45,736 nucleotides of DNA from contig NZ_RHNN01000028.1 of assembly GCF_003946245.1 (NCBI RefSeq), positions 1-45,736 on the forward strand, read 5' to 3'. This DNA comes from Levilactobacillus cerevisiae. Its GTDB lineage: Bacteria > Bacillota > Bacilli > Lactobacillales > Lactobacillaceae. Shown here in pieces: positions 6,685 through 13,971 of the stretch. Each line of letters begins with the position of its first letter. Position 1 is the stretch's first letter. Below the pieces are notes generated by a model. The model was given only the letters and a program-made list of their open reading frames with translations. It was not told where the DNA came from and did not search any database. A program made the translations under genes and the position numbers.

Positions 6685-7443
6685 ATGAATGACTTAGTAA
6701 TCATGAAAGACAAACAAGCAGTCACCAGTAGCTTGCAGGTAGCTGAGGTATTTGATAAGCAGCACAAACACGTTATGGAAGCAATTAAAAACAAACTTAA
6801 CTCAGCCGAAAATTCGGCTCAGTACAATTCGATGTTTGCAGAGGGGGTGTACAAGGACAAAAGTGGCAAGTCGAACCCAATGTACTACATGAACCGTGAT
6901 GGATTTTCATTTATCGTAATGGGTTTCACGGGACACAAAGCTGACAGCTTCAAGCTCCAATACATTGATGCGTTCAACGAGATGGAACAGCAAGTTAAGT
7001 CTCGTACCTCAGCACTGTCTCCCGAGCTCCAATTCATGCAGGGTGTTGTGGATAAGCTAGCAGCTAATGAACGTAATCAACACCGCCTCGAGAACAAAAT
7101 TGATGGCGTTAGTGAGATTGTTGCCACGTCTACCATGGATTGGCGAAACGAGACCTCACACCTCATTAGTAAGATTGCACGTCAGCAAGGTAACACCGGT
7201 GAATCATACAAAATGACTCGCAACGACATCTACGATGAGGTAGACCGGCGAGGCGGGGTATCACTTAAGACGCGGCTAACCAACCTGAGACGGCGAATGG
7301 CTGAGGAAGGGACTTCAAAAACTCAGCGCAAGAATACAACAAAAGTTGATGTCATTGCCCATGACAAGAAGCTGATTGAGATTTACACAGCAATCGTTAA
7401 AGAATTTGCCATCCGGTATCAAGTTTGGAACGAAGAATACTAA
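6685..7443 (+). CDS. Rha-family antirepressor with ORF6C domain
   Basis: A phage regulator of about 252 aa. Residues 1-100 match the Rha family (TSSLQVAEVFDKQHKHVMEAI, YYMNRDGFSFIVMGFTGHKA, FNEMEQ). Residues 120-252 look like the ORF6C C-terminal domain common in Lactobacillales antirepressors. Such proteins interfere with the CI repressor or early regulation at induction. I choose ATG 6685 because AAGGA lies 9 nt upstream; the in-frame ATG at 6676 touches the Shine-Dalgarno. The context GAAAGGAATGA-CCACATGAATGA recurs before genes at 8120 and 9940, suggesting shared cassette ends. Confidence 0.85.
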   Translation: MNDLVIMKDKQAVTSSLQVAEVFDKQHKHVMEAIKNKLNSAENSAQYNSMFAEGVYKDKSGKSNPMYYMNRDGFSFIVMGFTGHKADSFKLQYIDAFNEMEQQVKSRTSALSPELQFMQGVVDKLAANERNQHRLENKIDGVSEIVATSTMDWRNETSHLISKIARQQGNTGESYKMTRNDIYDEVDRRGGVSLKTRLTNLRRRMAEEGTSKTQRKNTTKVDVIAHDKKLIEIYTAIVKEFAIRYQVWNEEY

Positions 7444-7455
7444 GGAGGAATCAAT

Positions 7456-7653
7456 ATGGAATTTGATAGTGTTCGGGAAGTGATGGAGTTCTTGATTTCG
7501 TACAACGAGTCACCACGTGAAAATATGAAGATTGATGGACACGAACCATCTTTTGAAGACCTGCAAGAAGCAAATCGAGAAGCTTTGTACAGTGCTTGCG
7601 ATTTGCTGGGTATGAGTGACTTGTACCTGCATCTTGATGAGCAGACAGCATAA
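7456..7653 (+). CDS. Hypothetical acidic protein, 65 aa
   Basis: Unknown small early protein. It is acidic, without membrane segments, and ends DEQTA. Shine-Dalgarno AAGGAGG precedes the start. The DNA of its last codons, GAGCAGACAGCATAAGGAGG, recurs as a linker before several genes that follow, so this end takes part in the repeated cassette structure of the region. Confidence 0.7.
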   Translation: MEFDSVREVMEFLISYNESPRENMKIDGHEPSFEDLQEANREALYSACDLLGMSDLYLHLDEQTA

Positions 7654-7665
7654 GGAGGTGAGCTG

Positions 7666-7851
7666 ATGAAGCTACTACGTCATCACATTACGTTGTACTT
7701 CAATGAAAAAAACGAGGCAGTTTTTGAATCTTGGATTCAATTGAGCCTGTTCGGCAGAAACTTTTACTTTTCTGACGACAAGATTCTACTGAATCCAGAA
7801 TCTGCAAACGACCTCGTCGTGTTAGAAAGATTAGTTAGAAATGCTAATTAA
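7666..7851 (+). CDS. Hypothetical protein, 61 aa
   Basis: Unknown. Starts with ATG after a strong AAGGAGGTGA. Predominantly beta-type sequence (ITLYFNEKNEAVFESW, LSLFGRNFYFSDDKILL) and no membrane segment. It is the last rightward gene before the antisense gene at 7844-8017, with which it overlaps tail to tail by 8 bp. Confidence 0.65.
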   Translation: MKLLRHHITLYFNEKNEAVFESWIQLSLFGRNFYFSDDKILLNPESANDLVVLERLVRNAN

Positions 7852-8017
7852 CCTTTTTCCACTTGTTGTGAGTTCCCTGACTAGTTGGCGGTAATGTTGA
7901 AGTATTGTTCTTCATCGTTGCGTGATGAGGATTAGATACTTTACCGCCTCGTGGTCCCACTTCAATGTATCGACCGGATTTGACATTATCAATACCCGGT
8001 TCAAATAGCTTGGCCAT
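7844..8017 (-). CDS. YjzC-like small protein, antisense to early operon
   Basis: A 57-aa protein with the YjzC-family pattern: FEPG, SGRYIEVGPRGGK in the middle, then LPPT and a C-terminal W. Members are small proteins of unknown function in Firmicutes and phages. The start is MAKLFEPG at 8017, preceded by AGGAGGTG; the frame runs on upstream but the Shine-Dalgarno decides it. It is read against the early operon from a promoter block containing the palindrome 8034-8049, which also drives the minus-strand gene at 8886. Being opposite to the lytic genes it may be expressed in the lysogen. Confidence 0.75.
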   Translation of the reverse strand: MAKLFEPGIDNVKSGRYIEVGPRGGKVSNPHHATMKNNTSTLPPTSQGTHNKWKKVN

Positions 8018-8103
8018 AATTTTCACCTCCTTTGTGACAATTATGTCACTTAAAAGGTGGATAGAATTATTTTTAAGCAGATTGAAACTGAGCAGACAGC
8101 ATA
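8017..8103. repeat. Duplicated promoter/linker block, copy 1
   Basis: About 87 bp that reappear with few changes at 9105-9193. Each copy runs from the start codon of a minus-strand gene through its AGGAGGTG and a 16-bp palindrome to the linker CAGACAGCATA before a plus-strand gene. The two copies flank the genes 8120-8889 and could recombine to delete or exchange them. Confidence 0.8.
8034..8049. promoter_or_regulatory. 16-bp palindrome GTGACA-N4-TGTCAC, copy 1
   Basis: GTGACAATTATGTCAC, perfect 6-bp arms around four A/T bases, 16 bp upstream of the start codon of the minus-strand gene. An identical copy is at 9123-9138. Probable operator for both antisense genes; the binding protein is unknown. 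Confidence 0.7.
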
Positions 8104-8119
8104 GAAAGGAATGATCCAC

Positions 8120-8431
8120 ATGAATGACAGCTTAAACGAAAGCGTCATTAAAATCTTGTCTTCAAAAGAAAGAAGCCTTATGACTGCTGGCGTTTTACCT
8201 AAGCATGTAACCATCGCGATTGGCACGCTAGAAATTGATTTAACGATTGAAAGGGTTGGAGAAAGTGTAAACGCTGATTTTGATAATAAAAAAAGGCTCA
8301 AGACATTGTCCAAGTCTAATAGCCTTGAAGCTTTTCTAAGTGCCTCAAAATTGATTAAAGAGCTTTTTAACGATGAACAAATAACTGAAAGGAATGATCC
8401 ACACGAAAGAACTAATCAAAGTAAACGTTAA
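8120..8431 (+). CDS. Hypothetical protein, about 103 aa
   Basis: Unknown early protein, mixed charge, helical C-terminal half, no membrane segment. I prefer ATG 8120 over ATG 8111 because AAAGGA then has normal spacing. Its last 13 codons (TERNDPHERTNQSKR region) read through the start signal of the next gene, overlapping it by 38 bp. That tail is the linker sequence read in another frame, so the gene may have been lengthened when cassettes were joined. Confidence 0.6.
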   Translation: MNDSLNESVIKILSSKERSLMTAGVLPKHVTIAIGTLEIDLTIERVGESVNADFDNKKRLKTLSKSNSLEAFLSASKLIKELFNDEQITERNDPHERTNQSKR

Positions 8432-8660
8432 CACCAAAAAACACCTGCTGACTATTGTCCATCAGGAAATGAGAACTTTTGTTTTTGCAGATAATGTGTT
8501 GCTGAATGGTGTGTTTTATATTGATTTTGAAATTAAGCCCCATGATCCTGATGATTACTCTTCTGAAGCTAAATGTGTTTTGACAGTTGATAAGAACAAG
8601 TTTGCTCAGAATCATAAGGGCGCTAGGATTCTAAACGAATATGGACAGCTATTTAATTGA
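8394..8660 (+). CDS. Hypothetical protein with altered start, up to 88 aa
   Basis: Unknown beta-rich protein. The frame is open from ATG 8394, but that codon sits 1 nt after AAAGGA. In the sister leaders (6676, 8111, 9931) the working start is the ATG nine bases later; here that codon is ACG (8403). The gene may therefore start weakly at 8394, use ACG, or be poorly expressed. Confidence 0.5.
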   Translation: MIHTKELIKVNVNTKKHLLTIVHQEMRTFVFADNVLLNGVFYIDFEIKPHDPDDYSSEAKCVLTVDKNKFAQNHKGARILNEYGQLFN

Positions 8661-8685
8661 GCAGACAGCATAAGGAGGACAAATA

Positions 8686-8889
8686 ATGAAGAAAGAAATG
8701 GAAAACTTACCATGCGTTGTTGTACATCCAGCAAATGATCCTGATTTCGGTGGATCAATGCTGAATAGTAAGGCATGGGACCGCATCGTAGTTGTAACGG
8801 ATGAGGGTAAAAAAGTAGCAGAGATTAGCACTGACGATGCCACCCCTGCTACCGGTTACTTGGTAAAGCTCTATCCAAACGTTAACTAG
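8686..8889 (+). CDS. Hypothetical protein, 67 aa
   Basis: Unknown early protein. AAGGAGG precedes ATG, within the repeated linker GAGCAGACAGCATAAGGAGG (8659-8678). Sequence is of mixed type with VVVTDEGKKVAEIS, suggesting a small beta fold, and no membrane segment. It ends tail to tail with the antisense gene at 8886, overlapping by 4 bp. Confidence 0.65.
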   Translation: MKKEMENLPCVVVHPANDPDFGGSMLNSKAWDRIVVVTDEGKKVAEISTDDATPATGYLVKLYPNVN

Positions 8890-9107
8890 CCTTTGATAGA
8901 GTGTGGGTCATGACCGTGACTATCTTTGCGAGAGATTTTTCCATCACGATTATGAACCACAAGTTCGGAATGCTGATTCTTAGCAATTTCACGGGCACGT
9001 TTTTCAGCGTCCACCTTGTTGTCTAAGTGTACGGTTGCTCGGGAATTCCCGGCACCTTTAACATTCCAACCGCCTTTACCATCAGGAATAACGTGTTGAT
9101 CTGACAT
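8886..9107 (-). CDS. DUF2188-like small protein, antisense to early operon
   Basis: A 73-aa protein with the DUF2188 pattern: HVIPDGKGGWNVKGAGNSRA followed by a helix (AEKRAREIAKN) and ELVVHNRDGKI. Function of the family is unknown. The start follows AGGAGGTG and the 16-bp palindrome at 9123-9138, exactly as for the YjzC-like gene at 7844-8017. Two unrelated small proteins behind one duplicated control block suggest a cargo slot that is filled by recombination. Confidence 0.75.
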   Translation of the reverse strand: MSDQHVIPDGKGGWNVKGAGNSRATVHLDNKVDAEKRAREIAKNQHSELVVHNRDGKISRKDSHGHDPHSIKG

Positions 9108-9193
9108 CTTTTCACCTCCTTTGTGACAATTATGTCACTTAAAGGGTGGATAGAATTATTTTTTAAGAAAATCGAAGCTGAACAGACAGCATA
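9105..9193. repeat. Duplicated promoter/linker block, copy 2
   Basis: Second copy of the block at 8017-8103, with a few substitutions and a one-base indel. It serves the minus-strand gene at 8886 on one side and the plus-strand gene at 9207 on the other. Confidence 0.8.
9123..9138. promoter_or_regulatory. 16-bp palindrome GTGACA-N4-TGTCAC, copy 2
   Basis: Identical to the site at 8034-8049, again just upstream of the Shine-Dalgarno of a minus-strand gene. Confidence 0.7.
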
Positions 9194-9206
9194 AGGAGGT
9201 GAGCTG

Positions 9207-9374
9207 ATGGAAAAAGAAAAAGAGCAGTGTCCCAAAATCGAAATTGCTGGGAAACGCTACTCAAATATCACCGTCATTAACAAAGACCGCGAGCCTGTGG
9301 CAGTCATCGCAGCGGATGAACTAATTACCAAAAAAGGCTACAAAATCTTGTTTGATGTCGGTGAGGTTAGCTAG
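9207..9374 (+). CDS. Hypothetical protein, 55 aa
   Basis: Small unknown early gene with a strong AAGGAGGTGA before ATG. The product starts MEKEKEQCPKIEIAGKRYSN and has a mixed beta/alpha look, without membrane segments. It follows the linker GAACAGACAGCATAAGGAGG (9180-9199). The good ribosome site and the same spacing as its neighbours support it. Confidence 0.6.
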   Translation: MEKEKEQCPKIEIAGKRYSNITVINKDREPVAVIAADELITKKGYKILFDVGEVS

Positions 9375-9419
9375 CCAAGATTATTGTTTTTGGTACAGAC
9401 AGCATAAGGAGGAAACGAC

Positions 9420-9581
9420 ATGAAGAAACTGATCAACGTTTTATGGGCAATAGAAAAAGACCTCCATGTTATCGCAAGTAACACGGAAGCCAAAGAAAAC
9501 AAGCCGTTACGAACAAGCAAAATGACAGTTAATGTCGATACAGATAAATTAGCAGCTAAAATCCTATCAAAAATTGTATAG
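9420..9581 (+). CDS. Hypothetical protein, 53 aa
   Basis: Unknown small early gene. AAGGAGG lies 7 nt before ATG, inside another copy of the linker (9395-9412). The product has an N-terminal amphipathic helix (KKLINVLWAIEKDLHVI). The following 100 bp (9582-9681) hold no gene that I can see and may be decayed coding sequence. Confidence 0.55.
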   Translation: MKKLINVLWAIEKDLHVIASNTEAKENKPLRTSKMTVNVDTDKLAAKILSKIV

Positions 9582-9681
9582 CTTCGTAGTCACCCTGAAC
9601 TTTTGAGATGAATGAAAAAATAGAACTGATATAAACCCAAAAAATCGTGACATCGAAAGAAATATCAGCAGAGGAGGTTTC

Positions 9682-9921
9682 ATTATCAGAAATATTTTCA
9701 GTGCTATGTTTGGCTTCTTCAATAACATCTTCAAAATTTTCCGTAAGCTGTTTTCTTACTACGTAATTTCGTTGGCTATTATTGCTTGGGTTCCTGCGTA
9801 CATGGTTGCTAATGATCTTGGAGCTGTCCAAGACTTGGCCATGTTGATAGCTATCGTGAGTTATTCGTTCAATCGGGTAGGCAAGCTGCTTATAGAAATT
9901 TTCAAAGGATTGTTGGGATAG
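9682..9921 (+). CDS. Small membrane protein, 71-79 aa
   Basis: Hydrophobic protein with a transmembrane helix around residues 25-45 (SLAIIAWVPAYMVA region) and a second hydrophobic stretch (LAMLIAIVSYSF). The strong AGAGGAGG at 9670-9677 is followed 4 nt later by ATT in frame (9682), giving MIRNIFSAM; the first ATG in frame is 9706, too far from the ribosome site. Either ATT is used as a rare start or an ATG was lost there. Function unknown; early-region membrane proteins can be exclusion or host-takeover factors. Confidence 0.6.
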   Translation: MIRNIFSAMFGFFNNIFKIFRKLFSYYVISLAIIAWVPAYMVANDLGAVQDLAMLIAIVSYSFNRVGKLLIEIFKGLLG

Positions 9922-9939
9922 CGGAAAGGAATGATCCAC

Positions 9940-10104
9940 ATGAATGAAGTTTATCTGCTAGTTGGCTTTATAGCCTTCTGGCTAACAGTAATTGTATTGA
10001 TCGCCTCAACTGGTTATCAGCTACGGAAGTCAGTGGTTCGTGCCGGCGGATGGGCACCATTTTGGAAAGATTTCTTTGGAATGGAGGATCAACATGAAAG
10101 TTAA
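9940..10104 (+). CDS. Small single-span membrane protein, 54 aa
   Basis: Preceded by the recurring leader GAAAGGAATGATCCACATG (start ATG 9940). Residues 4-25 form a clear transmembrane helix (VYLLVGFIAFWLTVIVLIAS), then a short basic part and an aromatic tail. It overlaps the next gene by 11 bp. Function unknown. Confidence 0.6.
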   Translation: MNEVYLLVGFIAFWLTVIVLIASTGYQLRKSVVRAGGWAPFWKDFFGMEDQHES

Positions 10105-10297
10105 TGTTGGTGACAAGGTCAGTTACGAAGATACGTATGCCGCAGGTATCAAGATGGTGCCTGCTGGTGTTGGCAAAGTAGTAGAACTCAAGCCAGACGT
10201 TTACGGAAAGTCGAATAAGCAAATTGCTGTCATTATGCAACGTGGCCATGAGCCATTTGAAATGTTCACTAACGGATTGGAGGTCGTCGATCGATGA
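10094..10297 (+). CDS. Hypothetical protein, 67 aa (SH3-like)
   Basis: Unknown early protein. Start ATG 10094 follows TGGAGGA; the frame is open farther upstream but without a ribosome site. The sequence MKVNVGDKVSYEDTYAAGI then GVGKVVELKPD and IAVIMQR looks like a small SH3/KOW-type beta barrel, which is a fold impression only. It overlaps the next gene by ATGA. Confidence 0.6.
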   Translation: MKVNVGDKVSYEDTYAAGIKMVPAGVGKVVELKPDVYGKSNKQIAVIMQRGHEPFEMFTNGLEVVDR

Positions 10298-10416
10298 AAC
10301 TATGGCACAAAAAAAGAGTCCCGACCTGGCCGTCAGAACTCGAAGAGATGAAACGTTTGTCAAAACTATTCTATGACAATTCTACTCAGAAAGTGGGGCG
10401 TTGGCAATGGCTTTAG
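10294..10416 (+). CDS. Hypothetical basic peptide, 40 aa
   Basis: Short frame starting with ATG overlapping the preceding stop (ATGA), a coupled start. The product MKLWHKKRVPTWPSELEEMK is basic at the front and has no known family. It overlaps the next gene by 10 bp. The tight packing supports it. Confidence 0.5.
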   Translation: MKLWHKKRVPTWPSELEEMKRLSKLFYDNSTQKVGRWQWL

Positions 10417-10661
10417 ACGGAACTACTGCAGAATATGACCGGAAATTTTCTACGCCGGTGGTCACACACATTAATCGGACTGACGAGGAACAAGCGATCT
10501 TAGAGCATAACGCCCGCATTGCAGCGTTAAAAACATATGCAGTGGAACTACGCGCACACTTTAAAAATAGTGAGGACGAAAAGTATAAGCGGTATTTGGC
10601 ATTGAAGATCGACCGCACTAATCAGCGATTGGAACAGCTACGAACGGAGGATACAAAATGA
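10407..10661 (+). CDS. Hypothetical helical protein, 84 aa
   Basis: Unknown early protein, mostly helical and charged from residue 28 on (EEQAILEHNARIAALKTYAV...), possibly a coiled coil. Start taken as ATG 10407; a TTG at 10401 in frame is possible. It overlaps the following XRE gene by ATGA, so it is part of the same translationally coupled run. Confidence 0.6.
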   Translation: MALDGTTAEYDRKFSTPVVTHINRTDEEQAILEHNARIAALKTYAVELRAHFKNSEDEKYKRYLALKIDRTNQRLEQLRTEDTK

Positions 10662-10879
10662 AATTAGCTGAAATAATTGGCGAAAACTTACGTGTATTGA
10701 TGGCTGTAAAGCAAGTAACCGTAAGCAAAGTACACCAAGAGACCAACATATCAAGATCAACCCTAGCAACGATTAAATCAGGGGAGTTCAAGATGATTCA
10801 AACAAGAATTTTGGAAACACTCGCTAATTATTTCGAAGTGCCCGTTGCTCAGCTAGTTACACCATTTGAGGAGGAATAG
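10658..10879 (+). CDS. XRE-family DNA-binding protein, 73 aa
   Basis: A single helix-turn-helix domain fills the protein: residues 18-60 with TVSKVHQETNISRSTLATIKSGE, ending in FEVPVAQLVTP, the usual C-terminal signature of small XRE proteins. Shine-Dalgarno GGAGG precedes ATG. Placed at the border between the small early genes and the replication genes, it may tune transcription of the latter. It has no dimerisation extension beyond the domain. Confidence 0.8.
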   Translation: MKLAEIIGENLRVLMAVKQVTVSKVHQETNISRSTLATIKSGEFKMIQTRILETLANYFEVPVAQLVTPFEEE

Positions 10880-10881
10880 GC

Positions 10882-11388
10882 ATGGCAAAAGCCACGTTAG
10901 AACTCTACCGACGTTACGAGCTTTTAAACGATCTGATGGGTAGCAAAATCAGCAAATACAAAGACGAGATCGACTATGAAACAGATAAAAAGGCATTTGA
11001 ACAAGATAAGACACTGGTTATAGCTCGTCAGCAGGAACTGCAAGCAGAAGTTGATGAAGCGTATGGCGAGTTCTTATCCGCTATGGACGGACATGAATCC
11101 TTAGATGGCGTCGATCGGGTTCGACATGATCCGTTTAAGAAAAATAGTTGGCAAGTTAAAGCTAAACTAACCCGCGCCAAGATTGGCAAGCTGCCTGACG
11201 ATTCTGTATTACAGCAAGCGGTGCAAGAGTACCGGGAACTTAATGAGTCGAAAGTTAAGCAAATGCTGGCTAACGGTGAGATTGCCAAAAGTGGTGATCA
11301 CATTGTCGGACCTGGCAATGAGAAGCTGGATGACTATATTTCCGTTGAAATCAAGCCAGACGAATTCAAAGAGACTAATTCGAATTAA
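10882..11388 (+). CDS. Hypothetical protein upstream of ERF recombinase, 168 aa
   Basis: Not recognised. Long helical, highly charged N-terminal part (residues 15-75, DKKAFEQDKTLVIARQQELQAEV) looks like a coiled coil; the middle contains basic KKNSWQVKAKLTRAKIGKLP. Phages with an ERF gene often carry a helical accessory such as a Gp157-like protein at this place, but I cannot see that family's signature. Good AGGAGG before ATG. Confidence 0.6.
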   Translation: MAKATLELYRRYELLNDLMGSKISKYKDEIDYETDKKAFEQDKTLVIARQQELQAEVDEAYGEFLSAMDGHESLDGVDRVRHDPFKKNSWQVKAKLTRAKIGKLPDDSVLQQAVQEYRELNESKVKQMLANGEIAKSGDHIVGPGNEKLDDYISVEIKPDEFKETNSN

Positions 11389-11401
11389 GTAGGAGGAAGT
11401 T

Positions 11402-12085
11402 ATGGAAAAAAGCGAATCAATTAAAAACTTGGCTACTAGTATGGCACAATTCCGCAAGAATTTACTCAAAGCACAGCCAAGTAAAGATGGGAAAAGCCAC
11501 TATGGGAATTATGTGACTTTGGAAGACTTAACCGCTGCAGTAGATAGGGCGTTGCCAGAGTCGTTAGGTTATACGCAGGAGGCGACTAGCGATCCTAATG
11601 GTGTCTCTATTACGACTATGCTGTTTGATGCTAGTGGCGAGTACATTATTTACAATCCACTTAGCATGCCAGTTCAGCGTAAAGACGCGCAGGCATTCGG
11701 CTCTGCCGAAACTTATGCACGACGATATAGTTTATCAGCAGCATTCGGCGTATCCGCTTCTAAAGATGACGATGGACAACAAGCAACTAAAGCGGCTCCT
11801 AACAACAGTACGGCACAACAACCAGCTCATAGGAATAACGGGACACAACAAAGCAATCATCAACCCCTGCCTGTAACTAAACAGCAGGCCACAACACTTA
11901 ATGGATTGTTTGAGGCAATGAGTAAGGCAGCAAGCGCCCCAATTGAAGCCGTTAGAAACGGTTATCTGGAAAAATTAAACGTTAGCCAGGTCAAAGATTT
12001 GACGCATGATGGTGCTAACCAACTGATCAGCCTAGTGACTGCTCAATTAAAAAAGCAAAGTGAAAAGGGGAATTCTAATGATTAA
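11402..12085 (+). CDS. erf: ERF-family single-strand annealing recombinase
   Basis: Promotes annealing of complementary single strands for phage recombination and genome circularisation. The ERF domain covers residues 1-115, with the typical [18 protein letters not shown] (about 98-115) and the early part [15 protein letters not shown] Gln/Asn-rich linker follows (125-160), then a C-terminal helical region. AGGAGG precedes ATG. It is directly followed by an SSB gene with an 8-bp overlap, the usual pairing, since the C-terminus of SSB recruits annealing proteins. Confidence 0.92.
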   Translation: MEKSESIKNLATSMAQFRKNLLKAQPSKDGKSHYGNYVTLEDLTAAVDRALPESLGYTQEATSDPNGVSITTMLFDASGEYIIYNPLSMPVQRKDAQAFGSAETYARRYSLSAAFGVSASKDDDGQQATKAAPNNSTAQQPAHRNNGTQQSNHQPLPVTKQQATTLNGLFEAMSKAASAPIEAVRNGYLEKLNVSQVKDLTHDGANQLISLVTAQLKKQSEKGNSND

Positions 12086-12506
12086 TCGAGTAGTTTTGAC
12101 TGGACGACTAACCCGTGATGTGGATTTACGGTATACGCAAGGCGGTGCTGCTGTAGCTACTTTCAATCTGGCCGTTGATCGGCGGTTCACCAACCAACAA
12201 GGTGAGCGCGAAGCTGATTTCATAAGTTGCGTCATTTGGCGCAAGCCCGCAGAAAACTTTGCCAACTTCTTCCACAAGGGTTCCCTTGTCGGCATTGAAG
12301 GCCGTATTCAAACACGTAACTATGAAAATCAGCAAGGCCAACGCGTATACGTCACAGAAGTTATTGTTGATAACTTCTCATTCTTGGAACCAAAAAGCTC
12401 TACTGGTAACGGTAGTTATCAAAATAATCGGCCACAAAATAATACGAGTGATCCGTTTGCTAATGGTGGATCTGTCGACATTACCAATGATCAGTTACCG
12501 TTCTGA
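12078..12506 (+). CDS. ssb: Single-stranded DNA-binding protein
   Basis: An SSB of 142 aa that coats single strands at replication and recombination. OB fold at residues 1-105 ([57 protein letters not shown]), then an Asn/Gly-rich tail and the acidic tip DQLPF that docks partner proteins. Start is ATG 12078 with GAAAAGGGG upstream; an earlier in-frame start at 12060 would add six residues to the conserved N-terminus and is unlikely. Confidence 0.95.
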   Translation: MINRVVLTGRLTRDVDLRYTQGGAAVATFNLAVDRRFTNQQGEREADFISCVIWRKPAENFANFFHKGSLVGIEGRIQTRNYENQQGQRVYVTEVIVDNFSFLEPKSSTGNGSYQNNRPQNNTSDPFANGGSVDITNDQLPF

Positions 12507-12520
12507 TTTGAGGTGATTAA

Positions 12521-13237
12521 ATGCAGCGGTCACGATCAAAATACTTTGAACGGAATGGAAAGTCATACTTGTTAGTTGAGCTTGATCATCAGCCTAATTT
12601 AGACCATATAGAGACCGTTAGCGGCTCACGTGGCCAACTTTACCTGGATTGGGAACTAGCCGACACACGCAAAGCTAGGCCGCAACAACGGCGTCTATTC
12701 TTTGCCCTGCTAAATGATATTGCTGATTACTTCGTGGTGCCACAAGACTTCCTGAAAGCAATGTTTTATGGCCAATATTGTGAGTATACAAACGGTAATG
12801 AGATTAGCCTGTCAGACACGACAGAATCGTCTGTGAGCGACGCTAACGTGTTACTCGACCTAGTTATCGACTTCATGTTTACGTGGCGTGTACCGTTCAA
12901 ACAAGGCTATGAATTGCTACCGAGAGAGCAAGAGTATTACCAATATCAGTGTTGCCGGCATCGTCGGTGCATGGTGTGTGGCCGTGAACATTCGGATATT
13001 AACCACGTTGATACGGTTGGGTCTGGCCGTGATCGAAATCATCTTGACCATACGCAACTACGAGTTAACTGTTTGTGCCGAGAGCATCATACAGAATGGC
13101 ACAAGATCGGTCCGACAGCCTTTGGCGAGAAGTATCACATTCCAGTTGCCGGGATTAAGTTGGACGAAGAGACATTGAGAAAGATTGGAGTCAGAGGAAA
13201 TTATCGAGGTGAAACAAATGGGAAATCTATTAATTAG
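12521..13237 (+). CDS. Putative HNH nuclease of the early region
   Basis: 238 aa, matching the putative HNHc nuclease family found next to ssb in many Lactobacillales phages. The zinc/HNH part is C-terminal: C150 and C153 in CMVCGREH, then DINHVDTVG, LDHTQLRVNCLCREHHTEWH. The N-terminal half (residues 1-140) is a family-specific domain. Probable role in processing DNA structures during replication; the exact substrate is unknown. Shine-Dalgarno GAGGTGA. It overlaps the initiator gene by 20 bp. Confidence 0.85.
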   Translation: MQRSRSKYFERNGKSYLLVELDHQPNLDHIETVSGSRGQLYLDWELADTRKARPQQRRLFFALLNDIADYFVVPQDFLKAMFYGQYCEYTNGNEISLSDTTESSVSDANVLLDLVIDFMFTWRVPFKQGYELLPREQEYYQYQCCRHRRCMVCGREHSDINHVDTVGSGRDRNHLDHTQLRVNCLCREHHTEWHKIGPTAFGEKYHIPVAGIKLDEETLRKIGVRGNYRGETNGKSIN

Positions 13238-13970
13238 TGAGCCACCGTTACAGGTTTTACCATCATTAGCAGTAAAAGTTGGATTGAACGAGGCAATCGT
13301 TCTTCAACAATTTCATTACTGGTTGCAGCGATCAAACAATATACGTGACGGCTATAAGTGGATTTACAACAGCTTTCCTAATTGGAATAAGCAATTTCCC
13401 TTTTGGGGATTAAATACGCTTAAGCGTGCAGTAAATGGGCTGGAGAAAGATGGCTACCTTATTACGGCAAATTATAATAAGGCCGGTTTCGATAGAACCA
13501 AATGGTATCGCATTGATTACAGTAAATTGGACATGAGCCGACCATCGACCCAAAATGGGACGACGAATGGCCCAAAATGGGCCGATGGAACGTCCCAAAA
13601 TGGGTCTACCAATACCAATAGACTACCAGAGACTACTACAGAGACTACAAAAGATAATAGTGCAGCTAACGCAGCACCTGAGTTTCCTTGGCAATCTGTA
13701 ATTGACTATCTCAACGAAAAGACTGGCAAGCACTTCAAACACACTAACACTAACAAGGGATTAGTTATGGCACGACAGCATGATGGATTTAGCGCCGAAG
13801 ATATGCAAAAAGTGATAGACCATCAATGCAAACTGTGGCTCAACACTAAAGATATGGCTCAGTATTTAAGACCATCTACTTTATTTAGAGCTAGTAAATT
13901 TGAAGGCTATTTGAATGCAGTACCTGATGAGTCAAAACATGAGGGCCGCGAGTATTGGACGGGAGGTTAA
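13218..13970 (+). CDS. Phage replication initiator (DnaD-like/phg_2220_C)
   Basis: Initiator and replisome organiser, about 250 aa. Residues 15-110 look like a winged helix (LNEAIVLQQFHYWLQRS, LNTLKRAVNGLEKDGYL). Residues 155-235 match the conserved phage C-terminal domain that recruits the helicase loader (VIDYLNEKTGKHFKH, RPSTLFRASKFEGYLN). Between them lies a low-complexity linker (residues 110-150) whose DNA contains three palindromic iterons (13549-13604), so the gene probably carries its own origin. Start is ATG 13218 after GAGGTG. It is followed at once by the DnaC-like loader. No separate plasmid Rep gene exists, so this may also maintain the plasmid state. Confidence 0.88.
   Translation: MGNLLISEPPLQVLPSLAVKVGLNEAIVLQQFHYWLQRSNNIRDGYKWIYNSFPNWNKQFPFWGLNTLKRAVNGLEKDGYLITANYNKAGFDRTKWYRIDYSKLDMSRPSTQNGTTNGPKWADGTSQNGSTNTNRLPETTTETTKDNSAANAAPEFPWQSVIDYLNEKTGKHFKHTNTNKGLVMARQHDGFSAEDMQKVIDHQCKLWLNTKDMAQYLRPSTLFRASKFEGYLNAVPDESKHEGREYWTGG
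13549..13604. repeat. Three iterons, candidate replication origin
   Basis: CCCAAAATGGG occurs at 13549-13559, 13571-13581 and 13594-13604, spaced 22 and 23 bp, about two helical turns. Each copy is itself an inverted repeat (CCCA/TGGG). They lie in the linker-coding part of the initiator gene, as do origins of lambda-like and many Lactobacillales phages. Confidence 0.7.
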
Positions 13971-13971
13971 C

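Noticed and set aside
5025..7443. Integrase or excisionase gene near the lysogeny switch
   Set aside because: No frame here or elsewhere shows tyrosine- or serine-recombinase motifs; the only recombinase is the TnpA of the insertion sequence.
9556..9939. 127-aa open frame on the minus strand
   Set aside because: It covers the plus-strand membrane-protein gene with a strong ribosome site, has no ribosome site of its own and no protein-like motifs; antisense shadow.
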